This document shows positions 47,940-59,934 of a DNA stretch of 64,000 nt, in pieces (within the stretch, counting starts at the first letter, position 1; each line of letters begins with the position of its first letter). The DNA comes from Sphagnum magellanicum (lineage: Eukaryota; Streptophyta; Sphagnopsida; Sphagnales; Sphagnaceae). The stretch is from positions 26,605,223 through 26,669,222 of the forward strand of contig CM038907.1 of assembly GCA_021904315.1 (NCBI GenBank), read 5' to 3'. The translations under genes were made by a program, and so were the position numbers. The notes beneath the pieces are model-generated. The model searched no databases, was not told the DNA's origin, and saw nothing but the letters and a program-made list of their open reading frames with translations.

Positions 47940-50150
47940 ATGTTGTATCTTGTGGGTATTACTTATGTTCTGAAGGCCTTTTTGGTAGGGCATGAAATCT
48001 ATGTCCTCACCCACAAACTCACTTGGGTTATAATAGGTGAGCATGATGTTTTATCTGTTTCATTGCTATTGACAGCTCCTTCAAGTCCAACTTTGATGAA
48101 AAGGAATCAAGCCATGTGGTTATGGTGAAGATCTGGTAACCAAACCATAAACCATCTGGAATGATGGGGTGTTCTTACTCTCTATTGTAAAAATCTGGGG
48201 AATTTTAGCTTTTAGTGGAAGCTAAAAGGTTCAAATCATCTAGACATACACAGTTGGCTGTGGTGGAACTTGGATGAAACTGTGTGCAAAGATCATGGAG
48301 AGTGCTGCACCTTTTCCTGGTTTCCTTCTTTTGTTTTCCGTTCATAATTGAGGAGATTCCATCAATTTAGTGCTGATGCCAAGATCTTTTGTTGGTCATA
48401 AGTGCAGGTTTATGAAATGACTTAGTCATCTCCAGTCCAAGGATGCAAGCCAGTAGACTCTCTATTGGCACAACAGCATGCAAAAAGCTTCTTTAGTTCT
48501 TTTGCAGAAGAAACAAGAATTGTCTTGCTCTATTTTCTTTCATAAAAGGGAGGAATAGACTGAAGTAAGGCATGCACCCTTCAGTAATCAGAAGGGTGAT
48601 CCAATTTGAATTGTTCCTTATTGTCAGCAAGAGTTATTTATCAACTCTGCATACTTGTTGAGCAGCCTCTACCTCTTCTGTTGTCTTTGTGACGTGTCAG
48701 GATGGCAAAGTTGCTTGAATGAGAAACTCTACACCAGCTCTATTGAAGACATTGGTGAAGGAGTTTTGAGTTCCAACTCTACTTCATGTGCCTAAGAGGG
48801 GTGAATGTAGAAGCAACAGGAATTTCATTCTAAACTTTGCTGTGCTTGCCAGATAGGAATTGATGTCCTGTAGCATGGTGATGTGTCATAGTCCAGTCAA
48901 CAGGATTGTGGTCAAATGTTTCACCCTGTTTTCTTGTCTGCTTGAAAGTGTTTAAACAAGTTGACTTTATCTGTGCACTTGCCCAATTTACAATATAAGC
49001 TCAATCTCAAGCACATTTATTTGATGGCATAGATGAATATCCAGATTATGCAGATGGAGGGGTAATGTCTTTCATGCCTTGAGATTGCAGTAACTTTACA
49101 ACAAGATTTAGATGGCAACATGACAATGAGTGCTGTCAATCTTATGTGTATATTGCAAACTTTCAGACCATCATCTTCTTTGTGGATGGTGGTGATCTGT
49201 CATAACTACCCCACTGACTTCATCAGCTCCCGATGTTAGGTGTAGACAAATATACAATAATGTACTCAAACTCTTTAGACAAATCAAAATGGAAAATTTG
49301 TGTCCTGACATCCTGAAGCAATGAGTCATAATGTTAATGAGCACTTGTGGCACGGGACTATGTCTTTAGTCTAGTCAACATTAGTATAAGATATAAGCTT
49401 AGATAATATTTACCCTTGTCCACCTTCATGTTAATATGTTACAATTTGTGTCCATGAAAATGATTTAATTTTTTTGGATTAATTTCTTGTAACAAAAATT
49501 ACTCAAAATTCAATCTCTTGGACCCCTTCCCCCTGCAACATTATTTCTAAAAATTATGAAATCACCTCCAAAGAATGTCTCTTATCAAAGTCTTTCTAGC
49601 ATTACCAAATGCTTGTCCCGATTTCCCTACTTTATTTTATTTTAATAAAAAAATTGTTCAATACTCAAAAACTGCTATAGTGCACTCCTTCCCAACAAGG
49701 GCTTTCTGGTTGTATGAAGGGCATAGCTGGGTGTACCATGGTGCAGGAGATCTCAACTTGAGAAACAATACAAACAAACTACCTTGCTCAATAGATAGAC
49801 GTTCCTCATTTGTTCATGTTACATGCATAAATATCATTAAGTTACAAGTTTTGCATATTTCATGTCTTGTTTATGTTCTTGTGATTCTACTTGGTTGGGA
49901 TTATGATGAAGCATGTTTTGTTGTAGTATATTGTAATTTTTGTGCCCAAAATAGTTAGTTTCCATGCTAATGATAAATTTTACGTGACAAACAATGTGTG
50001 TTAATTTACACCATATGGTTGGATCACAATCAAAGGGGCATGTGACCATTGCTTAGTTTACCAAAGTCAAGTGTTCTATTGTATCCATTTTAAATCAAAA
50101 GTGTGATGTGGCCCAAAATCCCTTGCCGTTGGCCTCCAAATCCATAGAGG
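47940..50150. other. 3' region of the IAA33-like gene and spacer
   Basis: The first kilobase is probably 3' untranslated sequence or an additional small exon (48,076-48,128). Composition stays moderate to about 49,400 and then turns AT-rich. A 127-codon frame at 49,575-49,958 is unassigned. No other gene is recognised. Confidence 0.4.
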
Positions 50151-50153
50151 GTT

Positions 50154-51235
50154 TTGCATACTCACAATTTTGACCATCTTGTACATGACCAATTACATTT
50201 CATCTATTTGGTATCTTGCAATTTTAAAAGAATAGGTATATTCCATACAATACAAATAAGTCCGTGCAAGAGCTTCTTCCTTTGGGGGTTAGAGCATGTG
50301 TCCCCCTTTTTGAGCAATTTGCCAAAAAAGGCACAAATTGCCTTTAGGAGAGTATTTCACAGAGATTGCACAACCATCCTTTTACTAGCATCCTTTCTAT
50401 TTACTTTTCAATTTGCATCGAACACGTTTGAAGTCGTGCGCAAGGCTAGATGTAGGTGCTTGGTTGTTAGCCCGCTCAATCATTCATTTTTTCCACCTAC
50501 TCTCTAATACTTTCTTCACCACATTGTGCACTAGGTTGGGGCTTTCCCATCCTTTAGTCCTTGGGGTGTCACACTACATTTGTATTTGTAGTCAACCTTT
50601 GGATCCTATGGGGATACACCTTTTTCGTTGTGCACATGGTGGGGAGAAGATGGCTTCACATGATGTTGTGCAAATTGTTTTTGTGACCATTGTGAAAATT
50701 GCAGGGTTTCATGTTTCACAAAAGAAAATCCATGTCTTCGCCCCTTCCCCTACAATCTTCGCGTCATCGAATTGACATTGTGTTATTAATCAATGGTATT
50801 CACACATTGGTGAATGTTATCATTACCAACCCCATTTGAGTTGATTTGGTTTCAAGGGTTGCTCTTTTTTGTGGGGTTATGGTGACAATTACAACTCAGG
50901 CAATGGAAGGTCTTTATTGTGATCGGTTCCCAACAAACATGTTTCTCCCTCTAGTTGTGGAGGTTTTCAAATGTCTACATTAGTAGGCGGATGAATTTTT
51001 TCATTGATGTGCCAACATGGCGGGGGGAGCAAAAGGCATTGGAGGCCTTTTGCTTTTAGTTTTGAAAACATTTTATAGGCAAAAGGTGTTAGTGGCATTA
51101 TAGTGTGCGTAGGCAATCTCTATTTTGAGACATGTTGCAATTGGTGAAGGTCTTTTTAGGCTAGGTGTCCTTTCAAGAGGTCGTTCCCTTTCCTTATTTG
51201 ATATGCTTATTATGATGGAAAAGGGTTAAAAAACT
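50154..51235 (+). pseudogene. LINE (non-LTR retrotransposon) C-terminal fragment, decayed
   Basis: Within 50,413-50,775 the frame reads CICSQPLDPMGIHLFRCAHG, a C-x-C...H-x3-C-x-H zinc-binding pattern seen after the reverse transcriptase of some LINEs, followed by a MASHDVVQ stretch. Further right, with frame changes, come pieces such as EGLYCDRFPTNMFLP and RLGVLSRG that fit the same protein's end. The reverse-transcriptase part itself is missing, consistent with truncation. It ends shortly before the gypsy element. Confidence 0.5.
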
Positions 51236-51399
51236 TGATGTTTTCTTTGTGGTTTGCCTTTTTAGGTGGTGTTTTAGTTTTCTTGGATGTGGGTCTTTCC
51301 ATTTTGTTCCTTGTTTTCCCACTTTTTTAGGTGATTTTGTTTTTTTTGATTGGTAGGGTTTCATCATCATCAGTCATTTATATGAGTGTTGTCCATGTT

Positions 51400-52000
51400 A
51401 TTTAAAGCCATATTAAAAACATGGACTCCTAGACATGTTTGGAAATTATGAAAATTAAATATCATTAAATGGCATATTATTATGCATGTATGCATGGCCT
51501 CATACATGATGACCGGTTACGGGCATGACAATCATGTCTTTTAAAGTTAATGTACGTTCTTAGGGTTAATGTACGTTTTTTGGTTATTATACGCTATTAG
51601 GTGTTTTAGGGTTATGGCTTGATTAGGGCTTTAGCTTGTTGGCGGCTATATAAAAGGCTAAGGTCTTCCCTTCTTTTGTTAGTTTTTCAGAATTCCTTTG
51701 TTAATGAGAGTTTCCTCTATAGTCAGATTGGATTTCTAGATGCTCATGGCGGCTATTACACAGCCACCATTTACATACATTACACTTTATTTCCTTTTTT
51801 GTAATTTAATTATAGAAAAACTACTCTTTGTTGTTTAATGTTGAAAGCGATAGGTTTCTTTTGGTTTTGAGTTCTTGAATTTCTTTTGTTGGTGTTGTTG
51901 TTGTTGGTGTTACCACTAGTGTTGTTGTTGCTGCTAGAGGGAACTTGTGTTATTACACCTCTGCTAACCAACAGAGCCGGGATTGGAGGAGTTGGGAATA
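51400..52000 (+). mobile_element. Candidate 5' LTR/promoter part of the gypsy element
   Basis: A TATA motif (CTATATAAAAGG, about 51,646-51,657) in a stretch with ordinary promoter layout lies about 1.2 kb before the first gag-like sequence. Near 51,985 an ACAGAGCC stretch recalls the end of an initiator-Met primer-binding site. No matching 3' LTR is in the window, so boundaries are a guess. Confidence 0.3.
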
Positions 52001-52149
52001 GTGAAACCAAATGGGGGAGTGATGTATCTTGGAGTAGATGAGTTTCAAAGTTCTCTTTCTCGTGCATGTGCGACACAGGAGGAGCCTTGAAGATTCTTGA
52101 AGTTGCCAGAGTCAAATAAGAAGAAAAAAAAATAAAATTGTTTTGGCTT

Positions 52150-52440
52150 CCTAGGTGAATTGTAACACTTTGAGCAGCAACACTGCGAATTGTACTATTG
52201 CAAGCTGCAACGTCACGAACTATAGCGTTGTGAGTTGTAGTGTCGCATCTGCCATTGCTATAGTGCCGCGTCCATCATCATCGCTTCAACGTCACATTCG
52301 CCATCACTACAATGTTACAACCTGGAACACCATGAGTTGTAGCGTTGCCGTTGTAGCAATGCGTCTATTACATTGTCAATTGTCGTGTTGCCAGACATCA
52401 TAGTCAATGTCGTAGTCGACATCTGTCGGACTTCTGTTTG
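52150..52440 (+). repeat. Degenerate minisatellite in the gypsy leader
   Basis: Variants of AGTTGTAGCGTTGC and AACTATAGCGTTGTGAG recur at roughly 12-30 bp spacing. An AT-rich block with repeated ATTAATACATACATTTAC follows to about 52,640. Confidence 0.6.
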
Positions 52441-52817
52441 ACGTCCGTCTGTCCACCAACATTTTATTTTTATTTTTATTTTTAAAAATTATTTTAAAAT
52501 AATAATAATATGTACATTACATACTCTCATATTAATACATACATTTACATATTTAATATTAATACATATATTTACGTTATTTTTGTCTTAGTACATACAC
52601 TTATATAATATTATTAATACATAAATATATAATTCTTTCTTCCTCTATTTCGTCATTTAGCACTGGTGATTACAAAAACTGAAAGCTGCTTAGGGTATGT
52701 TCTTTTAAACATTTCACATTTCAGTTTTCATTATGATTGCATTTAATTGCATGGTTGTGTTAAAACTTTGTAGTTAGTTTCCTATGTTGCTACAATTTTT
52801 TTGGCATGAGACAACAC

Positions 52818-54131
52818 CATGTCTTCGAATGAGGAGAGCATTACCACTTAGCTAGAGCTTAGGAATCAGCTACGAAGTAACACACAATCTTTTGAATCGA
52901 TTTCTTTGAGCTCACGATTTTCACGACGATAACATCAAGTGTCTACAATGCCATTGTCATCTAGTACAACTCCTACTAGGAATTTAGGTTGAGGTTACAC
53001 TACATCAACGGTACATTATAGTCCATTTAGAGGGGTTTATCAGTGTGGTATGCCTGTTGCTACACTTGATTTCACACCACCGTATATTTCGTTGCAAGCC
53101 GTGACTTCTACACCTATATAAAGCATGGAGGTTAAAAGTTTTTTAGAAGAATTGAGAAGTTCAACGAAAGGCCAGGTACCATTTCTTTGAGAGAATTCAA
53201 GGCAACTTTTTCAACTGTGGTTTGTGAATTGGAGCTCAAGTATGGGGTTAATTACACTGAGGCATTCACATTCAAACAATTGGCCCGTTATGTGCATTAT
53301 GAGGCATTGGATGTCTATGAGCAACATTTTTCGAGGATTTTGGGCATCACTCAAATCCCCAATCTAACTTATGCCACAACCATTGCCATCATCTCTCAAG
53401 TTGCATTGCAAGTTGCTATTGCACATCATGGGATTATGCCCAATAATCCAGACTTGGTACCTACTTCAGTAAACCTTTCTCCTCAACAACTCATTGTTAT
53501 TATCGCAAACATTCCTCCCACCATCGATGCATTAGCTTTTGTTGATCTAGTGGGGGAATTCTTTCAAGTTCTTGAGTTGGAATTTTTGGTTAAAAGTTTT
53601 AAAAAAATTCTACAATTTGCCACCTTCTCTCGGCAGAAGGATGAAACCTTTAAGATGCTTTATAGGAGGTTTTTCAAGTTTAAAGAGGATACTCAAACCA
53701 TCATAGACCTGGAAGTTGCCCATAAGTATCTTCATTCATTGGAAGGTACTTTGACACTCCACGTGTAGGTTTTGCAATAGGTTTTTGTAGAATTTGGAAA
53801 CTTGTACATTTTGTTGGATGTGTATAACATTTCTGAAAAACTAGAATTGGTTCATGCACATTATGAGGCCAATACTATGAAGCCTCCATCACGTTCAAGG
53901 CCTCATCTTCCACCAGTTGCGCCAACCAGATCATCGCGTTCTTTTTCAAGGGCTAAAGCAATGCACTCAGCTGCACCCATCCTACCTTCTTGCAACTACT
54001 GTAGCAATCCCACCCATAAAGATAGTAAGTGCAACATTCCTTTCGAGGATTTCTTTTGTGATTATTGTGGGAAAGAGGGACATTACGAAGCTGTTTGTTT
54101 TGCCAAGTTTTCAAAACGGAAGCAATTCTGA
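52818..54131 (+). pseudogene. gypsy gag region with two CCHC zinc knuckles (fossil)
   Basis: The readable part at 53,187-53,768 has the helical, hydrophobic/aromatic pattern of a gag capsid region (for example FKQLARYVHYEALDVYEQHF). It is followed by two C-x2-C-x4-H-x4-C knuckles: CNYCSNPTHKDSKC and CDYCGKEGHYEAVC. Two tandem knuckles are usual for nucleic-acid binding by gypsy nucleocapsid. Confidence 0.75.
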
Positions 54132-55199
54132 TTACCACGGCAAAATTTGCTAACATCTTTCGTTGCCCTTCAACCAAAAGCCAAGGCGCTCAACTTTCCA
54201 TTCAAGCTTTCCCCACCAAGGGTAATTCCAATAAGAATGCTAAGAAGAAAGAGCACAATGCTGACAAGAGGGAAGTGCTTCAAGCCCATGCCGCTAAAGT
54301 TCAAACTCTACAAAATAAACTTGAATCATTGAGGGCCCAACTTGCTAATCTAGCTAATCTAAAAGGCAAGTCTTTTCAACTAGCTAGTCATGCCCAACCT
54401 ATACAGGGTTCAAGATCACACAAAGGACCTCCTAGGTCATTCTATGGCCTCTCACACGATGCCATGGTTGGGGAGTATGTTCTTTCCAGTGCACATAATT
54501 CTAGTTTCACACTAGAATTTGCCACTTTTTTTTGCCCTTCCTACTTTGTGGCACAAGAGGCTAATGTGGCACCTAAAGTTTTTGCTACTAGATAGGTAAT
54601 TCAGATTGATGGACTCACATTTGGTTCAAGTCCTATTACCAAGGCTAGAGGAGCTCGAGTAGTCATGCCACAATCTTTTCATCTTCTTAACACGAAAAAA
54701 GAATGCACCTTATTGGTGAGGGGGGAGGAGACTACTACACCACAAGCTACTAAGGCGTCAAATTTTCGTGTCCTAGGAGTACATGTACATCAGGAAAACA
54801 CACAATTTTCCAATGATCAGTTTATGGAGTGCTAACTTCAAAATGCGTGAAATGGCGCAAAAGCTTGTGAATACACCGTGTTTAGTTTTCAAGATTTGAA
54901 GCTAAGCACCAGGGACATAATTACAGTGTTAAAAGATACCTTGAACATTACATTAGGTCCTTTACTAATCCTTGATCCACATCCTACAGGGGTCCCGTCC
55001 AACACCTTGGAGAAACATTTGATTGGCTCACATGTTGCAGATGGCGTTTGTAATCTAGTCACTAATTTTAGCATGGCTAAACTAATGGGCTCTCCTACCT
55101 CTGATTCTACATTCACATATTAGAAGGGAACTAAGAACACCTCATTTGTGGATTTGTTACTCAACAAAAGTGTTGTGGATAGCCATTCTCTCCACAAAG

Positions 55200-55500
55200 T
55201 TTTTCATTCATTTTCAAAGGTGGTGCTTAATGAGAAAACTTCCATCGCCACTAGAGTTACCATTGTCGACAATATTGAGTTAGTAATCCAGGTGGGAGGA
55301 CATACACCCAGAGTGGTATTTCTTGATACATGTGCCCAACCAATGATTCTTGGAGTTCAATTCGCCAAGAAAATGTGCATGCTCAACTCCAAACTATGGA
55401 AATTTGTGTGGCAAATTTGCACCGTTAGTGGGAGCGTAGAAGAGGTATTTAGGGAGAGCTTGGATTTGATTACATTTAACTTCAATGAAGGTACAAATTA
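55200..55500 (+). pseudogene. Retropepsin-like protease region (fossil)
   Basis: A VVFLDT stretch followed by QPMILG about five residues on, in the position expected between the knuckles and the enzymatic domains, resembles the active-site loop of retroviral-type aspartic proteases. The rest of the fold is hard to follow. Confidence 0.5.
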
Positions 55501-55979
55501 AGAGCTTTGTTTACATGTTAGATGTTTAATCACCAATGCCACAGTTACGATGTGTTCATTGGGCAAGAAGCCTTGTTTCCACCAAGTTTCAAAATTGACA
55601 ATTGGTTTGAACATGCGTACTACCAAGTGGATTGGGAGATTAATGGCCACCACCTGGGATACATACCCTTTAATTTACATGGGAATCATAGTCCTATGGC
55701 TCACCATTGTATGCTCAAGGAAGCACACACCATTTCCTACATCCAACAAGCTAGCCACGAGTGGATAGAGGGAGATGAAGAGGAGAAAGCTTATGCCTAA
55801 GCTACTGAAAGCTTGAAGGTGGTTCCTATAAACATTCCACATGGACCAAAGGTTTTACAGAGGTTCAAAGCAACCTATAAGCCCTTGGTCAAAGTTCTGT
55901 TTAGTTTTGAGCATGGAGAGCCATGGTGAATCGATTAAACTAGTATTTCATCGACTAATCATTTGCACATCACCTAAGG

Positions 55980-56740
55980 AGGGGATTACATTACTAAAGC
56001 TCTTTGGTGGTATTGGGACAGATCTTGAAGCCCTACTATAGTTAGGGATGGTGGTTCGGAGGTATTTTTACGTAGACATTGATCATATTGCAAGGCAAAT
56101 GGCAGCATCGAGAATAATGGAACTCACAACCATATTTCCACAACAGTTTGCAACCATCGCATGGAAGGTTAATTTCACTTTCTTGCCTTTTGACATACAA
56201 TTAATTTAGAAGAAACATATGGATGTACTTGGCCTCATGGATTTCATCATTTTAGTTTGGGAGTGTTAAAGATTTTCAACGGCTAGATTTGGAGAAGGCT
56301 TGAATGACACAAGATCTAGTCTCTTCACGGACATGGTATGATTGATCACCTAGGCTTAATCCATTTCTCCTACGTTTGGTTATGTAATTGAAAAAACCCT
56401 TTCTTAGCTTGACCAAAGGGAAAAAGTCTAAGAACACTACGCGTTGGTCAAACATTACCTTGGAGCGCTCCTCCTACTCAATGTAGCACAATGCGGTTCC
56501 TATGCGCACTAGTAGTGCAATTGGTGGACCAACCTTGCACCACTTTCAATTCTACAATTTGCTCTGAGATACACCATCAAAGACCCCAACTTGTAGGTTT
56601 CTCAAATATTAGATGATCAAAGCTCCTACTAATTAGTTACAAGGCAACAAAAACCTCCTTGGTTTCTTGCGAACACAATAGGAAAACCAAAAGATGCTTA
56701 GCCCACCTTTATCTCCTTCCCATGAGCTATGAGCTCCATC
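55980..56740 (+). pseudogene. Cytosine-5 DNA methyltransferase domain inside the gypsy element (fossil)
   Basis: Ordered motifs of the C5-methyltransferase family are visible: motif I (S-adenosylmethionine binding) as LLKLFGGIG followed by DLEALL; a motif II-like YFYVDIDHIARQMAASR; a stretch ending in VWEC where the catalytic Pro-Cys motif IV normally lies, followed by a FGEGLNDTRS segment; a motif VI-like FGYVIE; and a motif VIII-like AQCGSYAH. The spacing fits a single bacterial- or DRM/Dnmt-like catalytic fold of about 250 residues. It is collinear with protease to the left and reverse transcriptase to the right. The copy is broken. Such a domain could in life have methylated the element's own DNA; that is inference. 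Confidence 0.72.
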
Positions 56741-56919
56741 ATTCTTACTGTTGGGGGTGGAGGAGGTACCATGTAATTTGACTCAAGATGTTTCTAATAC
56801 ACCTGAACATACATCAACTTTTGGAGAAACAATTACAACCTTCTACAAATCTGCGCAATTGGACATCACAAACTTGCCCCTTCTTTGTATGAGTGCTTTT
56901 ACAACACCTTAACAATATG

Positions 56920-57540
56920 TTCAACGTTCAATGTTGATACAATCATTGATATGATGTTAAAGTGACATTGTAACAACATGTCCTGAAATGGCATTGATAT
57001 AATACTAAAACATTTAACATCTTATCAATATTAAATCAATGAAAAAAATATGACCAACATTGGCACAACAGACATTAATAAGTCATCAAATTGACGACTA
57101 TATGTTGAAGATTCAATGCTAATATGGTCATTGATACAATATGTTGATGGCACTACAACAATATGTATTGAGTTAGCATTGGGATTATTTTGACATAATT
57201 TACATTTTTTCAACACAAATTCAAAAAATAAGATCTTGTCAATGTTGAGACAACACAAATTGATTAGCTATTGAATTGATGTTATTACAACCTTCATAAA
57301 GGTGGAATTTCAATGTTGTTGCATATCATATAAAATCAACACATTAAAAATGTTAAAACAATGGTACTCATTGTCACAACATTAATACAATCCTATGAAA
57401 TGCTGCAATATCAAATGGGCAAATAACGAACATTGATTCAATATAAATCAAATCTTGCATTCGATAAGTGTTGAAACAACTAGTAGCATTGTTTTGACAT
57501 TGATTCATAGCAAATCAATACAACATTGCATTTATATTGT
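56920..57540 (+). repeat. Left subterminal repeat array (AACATTGATACAAT-like words)
   Basis: Words such as CAATGTTGATACAATCATTG, CATTGATATAATAC and ACAACAATATG recur every 20-40 bp. The same vocabulary reappears near the right end of the insertion. Confidence 0.65.
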
Positions 57541-57819
57541 TCCATATAAATTATATAATATATACTTGCATTATGTATAGGTAAAGTGAAAAAAAACTCC
57601 AAGTCTTGCACTTTACAAGCTAGTCTTATTTTACAAACTATTTTCCTTGAAATGATTCACATTGATCACATGAGTTGGAAGGTCGGGCCTAGTCTTAAGA
57701 TCGATTCTTCAGATTTCTAAAATTTTTGGGTTCCAGTTATTTTTCCCGTCACTAGTTAAACAAAACAGCAGCTCGCCCTACCGGGCTCATCACATTCCTG
57801 GGTGGAATGGGCTCTGTTC

Positions 57820-57850
57820 CATGGTACATTCTGCCCTGGAATGTACCTCC
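57820..57850. repeat. Short palindrome
   Basis: GGTACATTC and GAATGTACC flank TGCCCTG; a perfect 9-bp inverted repeat at the AT-to-GC transition of the insertion. Confidence 0.7.
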
Positions 57851-57934
57851 TTCATTCAGTGGCATAAACTCGGGCAGTATGTGCTTTTTTAGTACCTATT
57901 CCACTGCGGGCTGAGGCAGTATTGAGGGCAGAAT

Positions 57935-58440
57935 TTAAGTTTTATAAGCGGGTAGTGCACGCAGAGCGAGAGAAAGAGTGAGAGAGAGAGAAAAAAAAAC
58001 AAGCATTGTTGTCTTGTGTCTCTCGCACTTCCTTCTTCCACCATCACCGCTGTTGTCAACGATTTCACTACTTCCAAGGACGTTGTGTTGCGGGTTAAGC
58101 TGCATGGAAGCTCTTCCAGTGCTCTGAACAACGAACGGCTGACGGGATTTGAACATTTTGGCGAAAATGTGGTAAGACCTTAAGATTCTTCTTCTTCTTC
58201 TGATGCATGCGTGGAAGCCTGAAGTAATAAAGCTGGAGCTCTCTCTGTCTGATATGTAGGCGGAAGTAGTTATATCCGGAATCTGTGTGAGAGAGAGGGG
58301 GGAATGAATGCGAGAATGTAGGATTTTCATTCAAGAAACAGAGCTCTCAAGCTGTTGCAGCTGAAGCTCTAATACTATTCTAGAGCCAACTGCAAATCAG
58401 GCAGGGCATGCTGTTGTAAGTGACGACGAACGAGAGCGGC
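57935..58440 (+). promoter_or_regulatory. Promoter/leader-like GC-richer stretch with a GA tract
   Basis: A TTTTATAAGCGGG motif (about 57,940) is followed by a GA-rich tract (57,965-57,990) and CT/GA-rich leader-like sequence, with a GTGGTAAGACC donor-like site near 58,168. It looks like a plant 5' leader captured in the insertion. Confidence 0.35.
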
Positions 58441-58443
58441 ACA

Positions 58444-58787
58444 ATGAACGACCTTCTAGCGGTATGTATGTTGCTAACCCTGTCCTGGTATCACGATTTT
58501 TCCTTTCTGTAAAAGAGTCGCTCGTAATGGATTGCGTGCTTGCGATCCATCAGATTCCTGCTTCCAACTGCCTCCAAGGAACTGATTGCAGAGTGTTTTT
58601 TTTTTCCTGTTCTTGAAACTCGCAATCCTCCTGTGTTGTTGTAGCTTTAAGCAAGATTTTCTTTTCTCGTTCGAAACAGGACCTTATCCGAACAAGCAAG
58701 TGCTTGTCGGACTTCTGCTGCAACGTTGTGACCAGATCCTTCACCGTAGAGATCCTTAAGGAAACTCTGCGACCTGCTGAAACATAG
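58444..58787 (+). CDS. Possible two-exon small frame (41 aa), captured host fragment
   Basis: ATG at 58,444 opens six codons (MNDLLA) up to a donor G|GTATGT at 58,461. An acceptor TCGAAACAG at 58,679 leads into 35 more codons that continue in frame (DLIRTSKCLSDFCC..., ending ETLRPAET) to TAG at 58,785. The splice sites are good, but no family is recognised and the product is very short. It may be only the start of a truncated gene. Confidence 0.2.
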
Positions 58788-59436
58788 CTATTATGCTATT
58801 TCACGGTGCTTTACAGGAGCAAATCGGCAGTCTAGAGGAAATGCGGGTTTCCGATTAGCGGGATGCTTGCTTGTTTGCTTGTCTACTGATTACATTGTGC
58901 ACATCTTCTTCAGAACTTGAACTAGTGTCAATAGTTCAGGCCATATCAACTACCAGAACTCTACGATCTTCTTGTCTCGTTTGCAAAATAGGTTGAAACA
59001 AAAGCTTCAGCTGCTCAGAAAAGCAAGCTCTACCAGAACTAGTATTGTTTTCACTGTTCACCACTGAGTGCAGGAGAAACAGTGGAACCTTTTGATCCAA
59101 GCAAGCTTGTATGATGTGGTATGCTTTCCAGTGCAACTACAAAAACTGCATTGCATTAGGGCTATAACAAATCAACCAACTTGATTGATTTCCTGTGCAA
59201 CTAGAAAATGCAATATAGAGTTCCAACAGATGTGGTAACAGTGGCGTTAATGTATACCTTAGGTCTTACATGCAGCTGCTTGCCTGTACAGAAATGAAGC
59301 TTACCCTCATCACAAGCTTATTCGCAGCTTGGGTGATCACTACACAAGATTTTCATTACTGATGTCTCTTAAGTGTTAGCCAACATTGTGATGCAGTCCT
59401 CTTGTTGCTTCCAGAAACTTAACAGAAACTCAGAGG

Positions 59437-59679
59437 ATGCACATGTTCTATAATGCAGTTTACCCAAAATGTTGGGCAGAAGATATAACCTATACTTTAT
59501 CTACACCCACCCACTGTCAGGAGTTGTTGAAGTTTGTAGGGAGTCATGGTAGGTTGAAATTTCAACACATTGAACACATGGACAATGTGGAATGTGGTGT
59601 AGTAAGTGTTGGAAATGTAAGAAGTTTTAATGTGGTATTTGTCTATGAACTAGAGAAAAACTTTGCTAGCAAAATTTGA
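59437..59679 (+). pseudogene. Unidentified open frame in the insertion core
   Basis: An 80-codon frame with protein-like composition (for example HCQELLKFVGSHGRLKFQH). I do not recognise it. It may be an exon of the same captured locus as the J-protein-like fragment to its right, or a chance frame. Confidence 0.2.
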
Positions 59680-59934
59680 TTGTAGGTTATGTGTAGTTTG
59701 AGGAGTGAATGATTTTGAATCACAATCATCGAGGTTTAGAACTGTTTATGATTGTTAACATGAGATCACAAAAATAATGAACATAATTGGATGCTTATAG
59801 GATTTGTTTGTGCAAGTAGCTGTGCGGTAGGCACCAAAGTTTTGCAAAGAACATTTGAAATAGCAGTGAGATTTTAAAACCAAGATGCTCATGAGTTTTA
59901 TATCTTGATAATGCAGCAGAAGTCATTCAATGTG

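Noticed and set aside
51810-52115. A 101-codon minus-strand frame rich in Asn/Thr
   Set aside because: The Asn/Thr run comes from a GTT/GTG repeat in the gypsy leader; low complexity, not a protein.
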